From NCBI GenBank assembly GCA_009746045.1, contig RPFO01000782.1:1-62000 (forward strand): 62,000 bases of DNA. The letters are read 5' to 3'. The DNA comes from Mesostigma viride (taxonomy: Eukaryota > Streptophyta > Mesostigmatophyceae > Mesostigmatales > Mesostigmataceae). The translations under genes were made by a program, and so were the position numbers. Positions 12,401 to 23,700 of this stretch are shown in pieces. The notes under the pieces were generated by a model. That model worked only from the letters and a program-made list of their open reading frames with translations, had not been told where the DNA came from and did not search any database. The first letter of the stretch is position 1. Every line of letters begins with the position of its first letter.

Positions 12401-12633
12401 TGGTGGGGGTGCGCTACTGGGACAGATTTCCGGGTATGGCGACGATGTTCAAAATGGACGCCGATGCGCAAGCTGAACAGCCAAACTTGGTCAATTGCTA
12501 CCTGTGCATGGACGCGGGGTTCGAACACACCATTGTTGTCAACCCAGCTAACAATCGCCAGGCCATCTTGACCATTCCGACAGACGTCGAGAAACGGCTC
12601 ACGAACTTGGCCAAGAAGAGACCTGTTGAGTAG
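9430..12633 (+). CDS. DDE-type transposase-like protein, two introns, one frame break
   Basis: Open from ATG 9430 (MAERVKANNHRTPEM) in one frame to about 9575, then continuing in another frame to 10781, with no splice signal at the change; this looks like an indel. Coding then runs 10935-11738 and 11902-12633. Both introns (10782-10934 and 11739-11901) are GT-AG and phase 0. The protein has Cys-rich clusters (CKHMPACVKG, CACQHH, CECGPECHAC) in the middle, then a catalytic-type core: HTDYAENYQ (about 11190), GWSDNCSMQFKSR (about 11440-11478) and FGEQHGKGEVDGAGG (about 11555-11597). This spacing of TD.AENY, SD...QFK and HGKG..DG.GG is seen in a widespread family of uncharacterised DDE-like transposases. 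The C-terminal exon (YWLAEVLQEPY, DRELFRKGQWVVGVRYW) is chromo/SH3-like in feel, not assigned. No terminal inverted repeats were found, so mobility is uncertain. Confidence 0.7.
10782..10934 (+). other. Intron 1 with tandemly duplicated 5' splice site
   Basis: Starts GTAATTTTTAG after CCAGAG and ends TTTCTTTCTACAG. A 72-bp tandem duplication places a second identical CCAGAG/GTAATTTTT donor at 10854, also phase 0. Intron length (153 bp) is a multiple of three without an in-frame stop, so retention or use of the second donor keeps the frame open. The body contains TTGCGCCCCAAGGCGTTTC, a diverged form of the array motif at 8591-9148. Confidence 0.8.
11739..11901 (+). other. Intron 2 carrying the GCCGGC array motif
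   Basis: 163 bp, CCCGAG/GTAATTAAG donor, pyrimidine-rich 3' end and GACGCGCAG acceptor. It contains TTACGCCGGCCGTCGTT exactly as in the upstream array. Confidence 0.8.
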
Positions 12634-13746
12634 GCCAGCTCGCCCGGGCTTGGTTGGACGAGGTGGACAGCCTTGAGAGCACGTGCTTCGTTGTGAGCAC
12701 TTGCCTTTCAGCCGTGATTTGCAAACGAGTTCCTTGTCCTGAATTGTAAAGCTCGATTCATGCTCTTTTAAGGAAGTGTATAATATTATCCAGATCATGT
12801 ATATATTTAGATCTAGACCTGAGTTCAAATAACATTTCTTAGAGGGCTGAGATGCGCGAGGTCCAGCATACATGTATATATCCATGGAGACATGTTACAA
12901 ACTCAAATGTTTCATTGTACGTACCACTAGCTCGTCGACGGGGGTATCCCATGTAATGTATGATTTATGAATTAATTAATCGCTTAATTGTACAATTTAA
13001 ATGGATCATGAACTTGTCAAGTGGCCTAATTTGGTTTATTTGGTTCATCATTTATTGATGTCAATCATTCTTAATTGAATCTCGAGCAATAGCAATCATG
13101 AAGCACATCCTAATCATGTGATTCGCATAATGAGAATAGGCAACAAGTGCTACTTTGAGGAATGCGGGGTTGGTCAGGTTATTATAGAGCTAGAGCTACA
13201 AACGGCACATATATTGCAAACTTTGCGCTCCAGGCATGGAATTTCAAAAGTACCAAAATTGGAGCAGTAGATGTTGGGGACGCCCTACTTGGATGTAGTT
13301 CAAAGTACTTCATTGGTACTACAGGGTAGTACAATCTACTTCAAACTAGTTCAAACTAGCTCAGGCTAGTAAAGATTCGTTCAGGTGTAGCACAACCTGC
13401 CTAGGAGGTGGTATGACCACCTGGGTTGAAGTAGACAGTGACTAAACGTAGTACAATGTCGAAAGAATTAGTACAAGTGGGTTCTTTGTAGTACAACTGG
13501 TCAGTGGCACCTGGGCGCCGCGCCAGTACTGTACCGGACTTGCATTCGTCACCGTGCGCATGCAATGCAGCCAATTTATTGAGGAAGACATGGCGGCGCA
13601 TGCTTTATCAGTTTTCCCCACCCACCCACCCTCTTTTGTTTGTTTGTTTGTTTGTTTGTTGTCTCTGGGGGTGTTATATGGTGGCAGCCGCCTGGGACTT
13701 GCGCACAATTTGCCAGTCTCTCGGTCTACCAAGGCCTGCAAGCGGC
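12634..13746. other. No gene recognised
   Basis: AT-richer than its neighbours. It holds short repeats of GTTCAAACTAG type around 13335-13380 and a (TTTG)n run at about 13635-13660. Confidence 0.5.
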
Positions 13747-14935
13747 TTAAGCATATAATTTTGCAATAAACAAGTTCTGGTGCCTTCTCAAACAAAGTGA
13801 ACCTGAAAGCATGCACAGAGGAACCGGCTTCCCCCGTGCGCTCTGCCGGAGCTGGAGGTAGGTCGGCCATAGCTCGCGTCGCCGCTGTTGCTGGGCCAGG
13901 GTCAAGTCGTCGTCCAGCGTGAAGCGAGTCTCCGAGAGCTTCTTGCGGCATTTAAGGAACGACAGCTTGTCCGCCATGTACTTATAGGTGAGGAGCACGG
14001 GTGCCGGGCCAGCCTTCCCCCGCGCGCGGGGGAGGCGGACAGCCGACATGTCCAGCTCACCGGTGAGTAGCATGGGGGCAAAAATGTCGCGCTTAAGCAA
14101 GTCCGCCCAGGTGGAGGGAGCATCGCCGGCCGGGCCAGCAGGCGCCGGCTGGGCGGCGATGTCCTTCACCGCCTGGGCGGTGAGGCCGGCGGTGTCATGC
14201 AAGCTCTCAAGGGCGTTGGCGGTGGCTTGAAGGCGTTGGTTGAGGTCGAGGAGCTGGGCTTTGATGTCGGCAGTGGAGGCGGAAATGGCAGTGGAGGTGG
14301 AGGCGGCGGCGGTGGATATGTGAGGAAGTTCAGCAGTCAGCGTGCCACCGATTGCTGCTACGTCGGCAGCAAGGGGGGTCACGTGCTGCTGAAAGGCTTC
14401 CGTGAGGATGGAACGGAATGCGGGGGCGGAGATGGATGGAGCCCAGATCTCGCCATCAGAGCGCTGGAGAAGAGAGTTGAGGACGGCGTGCTGGAGTTGG
14501 GGGCGGGGACACCCGAACATCTGGCTGATGTTGTGCCAGCGACGGCCGTCGCTGACGAGGAGGCGTCCAGTGGCGTGGAGATGGAGGCACAGGTCGTAAA
14601 GCGAGGCGCAGTCCCCGAAGAAGATGCACATGATGCATAGCATCATTCGGAGAAATGGTGGTCCAGTCGTAATCATCGACCTGGAAAGATTGGAGCCGAC
14701 AGCGCGATTCCGAGAAGCGTGGCCCTCCAGTTTTGTCGGCGGGGCGGGCGCGTTTAGGGTCAGGCGATGCCGATGGCGAGGCATTGAGGCCGGGAGGTTG
14801 CTGGGCGACCACCAGTGCACGACTAGTGTCACCGCTGCCTGCCGGATCTGGCGAAGCGGCAGCCTCAGCTGCCGCATTGTCAAAGGCGAGCGCATCCGCC
14901 AAACTGCGTTGCGTCGACGGGCGTTTGCTCGTCAT
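13747..14935 (-). pseudogene. LINE ORF1 (L1 ORF1p-like), frameshifted
   Basis: Reading the minus strand, an ATG at 14935 opens a Ser/Pro-rich N-terminus (starts MTSKRPSTQRSLADALAF). The frame then shifts near 14640 into a longer frame ending at 13747. That frame has helical, coiled-coil-like sequence, QAVKDIAAQPAPAGPAG, STWADLLKRD, an RNA-binding-like region (PRARGKAGPAPVLLTYKYMADKLSFL) and the C-terminal signature TLDDDLTLAQQQRRRELWP. The last two are typical of L1-type ORF1 proteins, which coat LINE RNA. Two further copies lie at 42830-43825 and 55560-56196. Neither reverse transcriptase nor a 3' tail follows, so it is a detached fragment. Confidence 0.7.
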
Positions 14936-15331
14936 ATATTGCGTTTTAGATTCGGAAAATTATATCAGCATCTGCGTCTTAGAAAGACGAAGCGATAGTG
15001 ATATTCACGGCTAAATTCGGTGCTCAAACGGGAAAGTTATGAGCTCCGACAGCCATGACTGTACTCATCATTCCGGGGCATTAGGTAGGCAACATCAGGG
15101 GCATGTTATAATTTTTTTTTTTTTTAAGGCTACACATTTCCATCTCCATTCATAGTTGTCTCACTTCATATTCATCATCCTGAACGACTCAAAAACACGG
15201 GAAATATAACGGCAGGCTCGAGCTACCATGGTCCGGACTCTCCCGATTTCTGGCCAGCGCTGGTTGTCTCCTTGATAATATTGCCTAAAGGCACACCGCC
15301 ATGGCCACCTCCGCTAGGGTTGCGCGCTCCC
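14936..15331. other. No gene recognised
   Basis: Contains a T-run near 15112-15125 and the phrase GCGCTGGTTGTCTCCTTG near 15256, which recurs near 28539 and therefore marks a dispersed repeat. Confidence 0.4.
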
Positions 15332-15347
15332 GTCACACATTATACAT

Positions 15348-16063
15348 TAAAAATATAATTACTTACAGCAGAGTGAAATCACTCAAACCAAAGCAAACGC
15401 CCAGCTATGAACCTATATACAGAGCCATGTCAAAGCTCTATACTACGATAAGACCAATGGAAACGCCTAACGGGAGGAACCTAATAGCCCTGCTGCACCG
15501 CAAAATCAGCCCGCGTACGGCGGAGCATGATGTCAGCCATGGCCCGAGTCAGCGCCACCGACAAGCGCTGACGCCAATATGACGTCCAGGTCCGCGCCGA
15601 CCATGGGGCCCGCTGGCCCTCCAGGTCCAGCCGGTCCTCCCGGAGCCGGCAACACTCCTTGAAGAAGGCGGAGGTCAGGGGCCCCATGGCCCCAAACTCC
15701 TCCAGGACAAAGGGCACCACACGATGGTGCCCGACGTCGCCGTAGGCCAGGAGCTTGGCCCGCTCCGCCCGGTCCGCCGTGTAACCTGCCGTGAGGGAGG
15801 CCCCAGCCACGTGGCTAAGAGCCAAGGGCCGCGCCACCGAAACGTCAATAAGCAGATGCCGGCCACCCCCCTCAAAGTCCAGCACCACGATGTCAGGCCG
15901 GTGGTTGGGGGAATAGAAGGCAGCGCCATCCGCATCCTCGGACCGGATGTTCGCGTGGGGGAAAACCGACCGGATCATGGCGAGCACCACCGTCAGGAGG
16001 ACAGTGTGCAAATACAAATACCAATTCTGATTCTGTTGGCCCCCCATGCAGGCAAGGTAGTGA
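15348..16063 (-). mobile_element. 5'-truncated LINE fragment bounded by 16-bp direct repeats
   Basis: A perfect 16-bp direct repeat GTCACACATTATACAT occurs at 15332-15347 and 16064-16079. Between them lies a minus-strand open frame (ending 15481). It contains RPDIVVLDFEGGGRHLLIDV, then a helical tail with FVLEEFGAMGPLTSAFF. This arrangement, a PD-(D/E)XK-like D...D-V core followed by a helical tail, matches the region downstream of reverse transcriptase in many non-LTR retrotransposons. The direct repeats read as a target-site duplication, making this a discrete 5'-truncated insertion of 716 bp. The family call is moderate; the boundaries are strong. Confidence 0.65.
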
Positions 16064-16079
16064 GTCACACATTATACAT

Positions 16080-18339
16080 GGTGCGGACGGTACCGCGAAT
16101 CCTTTGGCGCGGAAAGTATTCGCCGCGCCACGTACGAACCGTCATTCAGTTTCCACGGGTGTAACGTCACACGCGTCACAAAATCCCTACGAAGTATATT
16201 AGCTTGGAACTAATCCTATTCCTAGTTTCGGAAGCCCACTAGGGCCTGCCATCCAAAGTGCTTTCATAAAAAATATGGCCACCGACAGAGTGGCGACTAT
16301 CATGTCCCTAACACATGACGCCGGGTTTTGAGCACCGTCGTACATTCTGTGCTAGAGCCAAAAACTAGTGGCGCGCATCCTGGCCAAGGGCAGTCGGCCC
16401 ACGATTTCACATATTTAATTTGTGACTTGTCTAACGCCTGGTGTCCCAGCCGCCTGCAGCGGTCTCTCTCGTACCACTGTACTAAACTAATTTCAAGGTA
16501 CTCTACTTGGCGAAGACCGTAGGCAGTGTGTACGGCACCGAGAACGCAACCCATGCTTGTCTGAGCAAGGGACATGGCCACATTGCCCCATGGTACAGGA
16601 CCCGCCCAGCTGCTTAGATTGCATGCAATTATGGGCACTACCCTGGCTGTGATTATGGGCCCCTTAAACCAAGATGGCTAGATCTTGGTGACTGACGAAT
16701 TCTCAAGTACAGGAAGCTGCCAAGAGAGTGGCTGCTGCCATCAGTGCATCCCTGCTGACACCATCTGACCGAGCATTGGCGCACCCTTGGCGGCTGCAAG
16801 TAACTGAGCTGCGCCCCAAGGCAGGCAAAGAAACCAAAGAAGAGACAGCAAGCAGATCACAGAATAAGAGCAGTGCCACATCCCTGCTGGCGTCCCTGCT
16901 GGCATCATGCTCGTGCCATTTGAAACATTTCCCCTGATCGGGGTCACGTGCCCGCCGCTGGCTCTGTGTCCTCCCTTATACTGCACCCGTACCAGGGGAT
17001 CCCCCGCTCCCCGCTGCCGGGTCACCCATCTACGGCTGGCATACGCACACTGTGATGCAGACCAGCCACCAACGCCGCACGCGGGATGGTTCCAAAGAGG
17101 GCCACCTGCACCCACTGCTGCCCCAGAAGGACCGGCTCCGCTGCGCAACACTGGCAGCCGTACCATGGCTGTTAGTCTTGCCATTGGCAGCGTGGCTTGG
17201 GCCAGGCACCCACCAAATCCCTGCCCCATGCGCTGTTGCAACCCCCCCCTAACTTCAACCCCACAGGTACGACTGCATATGCAGGGCCGCCAGCAAGGTG
17301 AGGCAGGCACAGGACATGAAAGAAACGTAACCATGCACGCCACAAGGCAGTGCCGCGGTGCTGCTACACGGGGCCCGACATCAGCCTCATTCCCTCGCCC
17401 ATATGATGCGGAGCCCTCTCCCATACCCGATGCCGTATGCCCGCTCAGGTATGGATATTCGGGTGCACACTGATGGCATGGTGTCAGTAGAACTGTGATC
17501 CAATGATCTGTATCGAACTAGCCGCTACAATGCATGGAGGCGCACGGCTGATGAGTCCGGCAGCGCAACGCACCTGCCACCCACCTCCCCAGGGGGAGGG
17601 GTCGGCATCGTCCACGTGCGCTACAACTCTTCCTGCGCACGCCGCCCCTCATGCGACGCGGCCCATGCCTCGTGCTTGCTGCCACTACCCGCCACCTGCC
17701 CGTGGCTGCTGGGTATTGTGGCCCCCGCGAGATGGTTGGCCGCGGCCCCCTTGCGCGCCTCCGCCCGCGCCCCCTGCACACCCACAGACACAGACAACGC
17801 CACACGAGCGTGCACACCCACATGCGCGCACATACAAGCGCATGAAAGTATAAATAAATAATAACATAAATAAATTAAAGGGAGCGCGCACCCAACCAGA
17901 TGTCAGCATCACTGGGGATGCCCCACCCACGCCTTGCACAAAGCAGCCGTTGCAGCAGGCGAGCCACAAGAACACCCGCCATCTTCCCCGCGGTGCCTCC
18001 TTGCCCCCCCCTGGACGCCCGCATTGATCCCCCAACCACCAACATTACCACAACCACGCCAGCACCCACTCCCACATCCTGTGTTGGCACCAAGGTCAAG
18101 GCCCCCCGCGGCCTGCTGGAGGGCTCGCCAGCACAGGCCTTGCACGCAGTGTGCCGCGTGGACAAAGTGTCAGGGCCGCCACGGCCACGTGCGCTGCGCG
18201 AGTCACGCACGGGGGTGCGTGGGGCACCGATATAAATAGCCCGTGAAGGCGATGGGGTGACGGCACAGTCCTGGCTAAGGCAACGACCGCACACGAACCG
18301 ATACGTGTCAGACAGTAGCGCCCCAGCGCCCACCACCAC
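16080..18339. other. No gene resolved
   Basis: GC-rich, with many short open frames on both strands. Further exons of the antisense TPR gene may lie here, but none could be confirmed by motif and splice phase. Confidence 0.4.
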
Positions 18340-18500
18340 CGCCCACACCACCACCACCACCACCACCCGCGCCCACCACCCCCGCCCACACCCACTACCA
18401 CCGCCCGCACCACCACCGCCCACGCCCAACCCCCCTCCCCAATCCCCCCCCCCGACGCCCACCACCACCGCCCACGCCCACGCCCACCACCACCGCGAGT
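18340..18500. repeat. CCACCA / CCGCCC low-complexity tract
   Basis: Purely A/C/G-light triplet-like sequence (CACCAC, CCCACC), G-rich on the minus strand. Confidence 0.85.
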
Positions 18501-18563
18501 GAGGCACCCCCCCCCACGCGCCGCGCGGGAGGGTACCTGGTACCCGGGTGCTTCGCAGCAGGG

Positions 18564-20617
18564 CCTGCCCTGTCTAGCAACGGACACGCCTGCCCTGTCC
18601 AGCAACGGACACGCCTGCCCTGTCGAGCAACGGACACCCCTGCCCTGTCGAGCAACGGACACCCCTGCCCTGTCCAGCAACGGACACGCCTGCCCTGTCC
18701 AGCAACTGACACCCCTGCCCTGTCGAGCAACGGACACCCCTGCCCTGTCGAGCAACGGACACGCCTGCCCTGTCCAGCAACGGACACGCCTGCCCTGTCG
18801 AGCAACGGACACCCCTGCCCTGTCGAGCAACGGACACCCCTGCCCTGTCGAGCAACGGACACGCCTGCCCTGTCGAGCAACGGACACGCCTGCCCTGTCC
18901 AGCAACGGACACGCCTGCCCTGTCCAGCAACGGACACCCCTGCCCTGTCTAGCAACAACGGACACGCCTGCCCTGTCCAGTAACGGACACGCCTGCCCTG
19001 TCGAGCAACGGACACGCCTGCCCTGTCGAGCAACGGACACGCCTGCCCTGTCGAGCAACGGACACGCCTGCCCTGTCGAGCAACGGACACGCCTGCCCTG
19101 TCGAGCAACGGACACGCCTGCCCTGTCGAGCAACGGAAACGCCTTCCCTGTCGTACATCAGACACGCCTGCCCTGTCTAGCAACGGACACGCCTGCCCTG
19201 TCGAACATCAGACACGCCTGCCCTGTCCAGCAACGGACACGCCTGCCCTGTCGAGCAACGGACACCCCTGCCCTGTCGAGCAACGGACACCCCTGCCCTG
19301 TCCAGCAACGGACACGCCTGCCCTGTCCAGCAACTGACACCCCTGCCCTGTCGAGCAACGGACACCCCTGCCCTGTCGAGCAACGGACACGCCTGCCCTG
19401 TCCAGCAACGGACACGCCTGCCCTGTCGAGCAACGGACACCCCTGCCCTGTCCAGCAACGGACACCCCTGCCCTGTCGAGCAACGGACACGCCTGCCCTG
19501 TCCAGCAACGGACACGCCTGCCCTGTCCAGCAACGGACACGCCTGCCCTGTCCAGCAACGGACACCCCTGCCCTGTCTAGCAACAACGGACACGCCTGCC
19601 CTGTCCAGTAACGGACACGCCTGCCCTGTCGAGCAACGGACACGCCTGCCCTGTCGAGCAACGGACACGCCTGCCCTGTCGAGCAACGGACACGCCTGCC
19701 CTGTGGAGCAACGGACACGCCTGCCCTGTCGAGCAACGGACACGCCTGCCCTGTCGAGCAACGGAAACGCCTTCCCTGTCGTACATCAGACACGCCTGCC
19801 CTGTCTAGCAACGGACACGCCTGCCCTGTCGAACATCAGACACGCCTGCCCTGTCCAGCAACGGACACGCCTGCCCTGTCGAGCAACGGACACCCCTGCC
19901 CTGTCGAGCAACGGACACGCCTGCCCTGTCGAGCATCAGACACGCCTGCCCTGTCGAGCAACGGACACGCCTGCCCTGTCGAGCAACGGACACGCCTTCC
20001 CTGTCGAACATCAGACACGCCTGCCCTGTCCAGCAACGGACATGCCTGCCCTGTCCAGCAACGGACATGCCTGCCCTGTCCAGCAACGGACACGCCTGCC
20101 CTGTCGAGCAACGGACACGCCTGCCCTGTCCAGCAACGGACACGCCTGCCCTGTCCAGCAACGGACACGCCTGCCCTGTCGAGCAACGGACACGCCTGCC
20201 CTGTCCAGCAACGGACACGCCTGCCCTGTCCAGCAACGGACATGCCTGCCCTGTCGAGCAACGGACACGCCTGCCCTGTCGAGCAACGGACACGCCTGCC
20301 CTGTCGAGCAACGGACACGCCTGCCCTGTCGAGCAACGGACACGCCTGCCCTGTCGAGCAACGGACACCCCTGCCCTGTCGAGCAACGGACACGCCTGCC
20401 CTGTCCAGCAACGGACACGCCTGCCCTGTCCAGCAACGGACACGCCTGCCCTGTCGAGCAACGGACACGCCTGCCCTGTCCAGCAACGGACACGCCTGCC
20501 CTGTCCAGCAACGGACACGCCTGCCCTGTCCAGCAACGGACACGCCTGCCCTGTCGAGCAACGGACACGCCTGCCCTGTGGAGCAACGGACACGCCTGCC
20601 CTGTCCAGCAACGGACA
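18564..20617. repeat. 25-bp minisatellite, about 82 copies
   Basis: Unit CCTGCCCTGTCCAGCAACGG plus ACACG, with CCAGC/CGAGC and ACGCC/ACCCC variants. Rare variants (CAACAACGG; GTACATCAG after GCCTTCCCTG) recur exactly 628 bp apart (18951 and 19579; 19141 and 19769), revealing a block duplication of about 25 units. The array lacks stop codons in most frames of both strands, hence long open frames; these are not genes. It lies downstream of the last resolved exon of the antisense TPR gene. Confidence 0.96.
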
Positions 20618-20750
20618 CATGGGTGGATGCGGGCGGCGTCACCACGACCGCAGGCGCCACCACAACTTGCCCACGCTCCCCTACCCCATGGCCCCCTTGT
20701 CCAGGGGCCCCAACAAGTGCAACCAGAAGACACAAGCGGGCGGCACCCAC

Positions 20751-23700
20751 CTGCGCATACGAGGGGCCAGCGGCCATGTTTGTATCGCTCCGATCGCCAG
20801 GTGGCAGCATGGCGTCCACTGCCATCTGACTACTGACTGCCTCAACGGCATCTGTCGTTGGGGCCGTGTGTCCCCCACCACCCCCTCGCTGCCACGTGCC
20901 CAACAGCCGCGCTGCCTCCGCCAGCATCATCTGTGCGCGCGGCGAGTGTAGCGGTTCTGTCGCAGCCAGTGCGGATGACAGCAGCGCCACCGCCTCCTGT
21001 GGGCAACGAGGGCAACGAGGGCAACGAGGGCGGTTGTTTCGTTCCCTTTGGTTAGTTGGCAAATCCTGTGAGCCAAGCGTGTGTGTGTCGACCAGCAAGC
21101 GAGCCAAGCGTGTGTGTGTCTACCAGCAAGCGAGCCAAGCGCGTGTTGGTCTGCCAGCAAGCAAGCCAAGCGCGTGTTGGTCTGCCAGCAAGCAAGCCAA
21201 GCGTGTGTGTGTCTGCCAGCAAGCGAGCCAAGCGTGTGTGTGTCTGCCAGCAAGCGAGCCAAGCGTGTGTGTGTCTGCCAGCAAGCGAGGCAAGCGTGTG
21301 TGTGTCTGCCAGCAAGCGAGGCAAGCGTGTGTGTGTCTGCCAGCAAGCGAGCCAAGCGTGTGTGTGTCTGCCAGCAAGCGAGCCAAGCGTGTGTGTGTCT
21401 GCCAGCAAGCGAGCCAAGCGTGTGTGTGTCTGCCAGCAAGCGAGCCAAGCGTGTGTGTGTCTGCCAGCAAGCGAGCCAAGCGTGTGTGTGTCTGCCAGCA
21501 AGCGAGCCAAGCGTGTGTGTGTCTGCCAGCAAGCGAGCCAAGCGTGTGTGTGTCTGCCAGCAAGCGAGCCAAGCGTGTGTGTGTCTGCCAGCAAGCGAGG
21601 CAAGCGTGTGTGTGTCTGCCAGCAAGCGAGCCAAGCGTGTGTGTGTCTACCAGCAAGCGAGCCAAGCGCGTGTTGGTCTGCCAGCAAGCGAGCCAAGCGT
21701 GTGTGTGTCTGCCAGCAAGCAAGCCAAGCGTGTGTGTGTCGACCAGCAAGCGAGCCAAGCGTGTGTGTGTCTGCCAGCACGCGAGGCAAGCGTGTGTGTG
21801 TCTGCCAGCAAGCGAGCCAAGCGCGTGTTGGTCTGCCAGCAAGCGAGCCAAGCGTGTGTGTGTCTACCAGCAAGCGAGCCAAGTGTGTGTGTGTCTGCCA
21901 GCAAGCGAGCCAAGCGTGTGTGTGTCTGCCAGCAAGCGAGCCAAGCGTGTGTGTGTCTGCCAGCAAGCGAGCCAAGCGTGTGTGTGTCTGCCAGCAAGCG
22001 AGCCAAGCGTGTGTGTGTCTGCCAGCAAGCGAGGCAAGCGTGTGTGTGTCTGCCAGCAAGCGAGCCAAGCGTGTGTGTGTCTGCCAGCAAGCGAGCCAAG
22101 CGTGTGTGTGTCTGCCAGCAAGCGAGCCAAGCGTGTGTGTGTCTACCAGCAAGCGAGCCAAGCGTGTGTGTGTCGACCAGCAAGCGAGCCAAGCGTGTGT
22201 GTGTCTGCCAGCAAGCGAGTCAAGCGTGTTGGTCTGCCAGCAAGCAAGCCAAGCGTGTGTGTGTCTACCAGCAAGCAAGCCAAGCGTGTGTGTGTCTACC
22301 AGCAAGCGAGCCAAGCGTGTGTGTGTCTGCCAGCAAGCGAGCCAAGCGTGTGTGTGTCTGCCAGCAAGCGAGCCAAGCGTGTGTGTGTCTGCCAGCAAGC
22401 GAGCCAAGCGTGTGTGTGTCTGCCAGCAAGCGAGCCAAGCGTGTGTGTGTCTGCCAGCAAGCGAGCCAAGCGTGTGTGTGTCTGCCAGCAAGCGAGCCAA
22501 GCGTGTGTGTGTCTGCCAGCAAGCGAGCCAAGCGTGTGTGTGTCTGCCAGCAAGCGAGCCAAGCGTGTGTGTGTCTGCCAGCAAGCGAGCCAAGCGTGTG
22601 TGTGTCTGCCAGCAAGCGAGCCAAGCGTGTGTGTGTCTGCCAGCAAGCGAGCCAAGCGTGTGTGTGTCTACCAGCAAGCGAGCCAAGCGTGTGTGTGTCT
22701 GCCAGCAAGCGAGCCAAGCGTGTGTGTGTCTGCCAGCAAGCGAGCCAAGCGTGTGTGTGTCTGCCAGCAAGCGAGCCAAGCGTGTGTGTGTCTACCAGCA
22801 AGCGAGCCAAGCGTGTGTGTGTCTACCAGCAAGCGAGCCAAGCGTGTGTGTGTCGACCAGCAAGCGAGCCAAGTGTGTGTGTGTCTGCCAGCAAGCGAGC
22901 CAAGCGTGTGTGTGTCTGCCAGCAAGCGAGCCAAGCGTGTGTGTGTCTACCAGCAAGCGAGCCAAGCGTGTGTGTGTCTGCCAGCAAGCGAGCCAAGCGT
23001 GTGTGTGTCTGCCAGCAAGCGAGGCAAGCGTGTGTGTGTCTGCCAGCAAGCGAGCCAAGTGTGTGTGTGTCTGCCAGCAAGCGAGCCAAGCGTGTGTGTG
23101 TCTGCCAGCAAGCGAGCCAAGCGTGTGTGTGTCTGCCAGCAAGCGAGCCAAGCGTGTGTGTGTCTGCCAGCAAGCGAGCCAAGCGTGTGTGTGTCTGCCA
23201 GCAAGCGAGCCAAGCGTGTGTGTGTCTGCCAGCAAGCGAGCCAAGCGTGTGTGTGTCTGCCAGCAAGCGAGCCAAGCGTGTGTGTGTCTGCCAGCAAGCG
23301 AGCCAAGCGTGTGTGTGTCTGCCAGCAAGCGAGCCAAGCGTGTGTGTGTCTGCCAGCAAGCGAGCCAAGCGTGTGTGTGTCTACCAGCAAGCGAGCCAAG
23401 CGTGTGTGTGTCTGCCAGCAAGCGAGCCAAGCGTGTGTGTGTCTGCCAGCAAGCCAGCCAAGCGCGTGTGTGTCTGCCAGCAAGCGAGGCAAGCGTGTGT
23501 GTGTCTGCCAGCAAGCGAGCCAAGCGTGTGTGTGTCTGCCAGCAAGCGAGCCAAGCGTGTGTGTGTCTGCCAGCAAGCGAGCCAAGCGTGTGTGTGTCTG
23601 CCAGCAAGCGAGCCAAGCGTGTGTGTGTCTGCCAGCAAGCGAGCCAAGCGTGTGTGTGTCTGCCAGCAAGCGAGCCAAGCGTGTGTGTGTCTGCCAGCAA

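Noticed and set aside
18564-20617. CRISPR-like array of 25-bp repeats
   Set aside because: No spacers between repeats; simple minisatellite.
18096-20951. Several 200-420 codon frames on both strands
   Set aside because: Translations of the stop-free 25-bp minisatellite.
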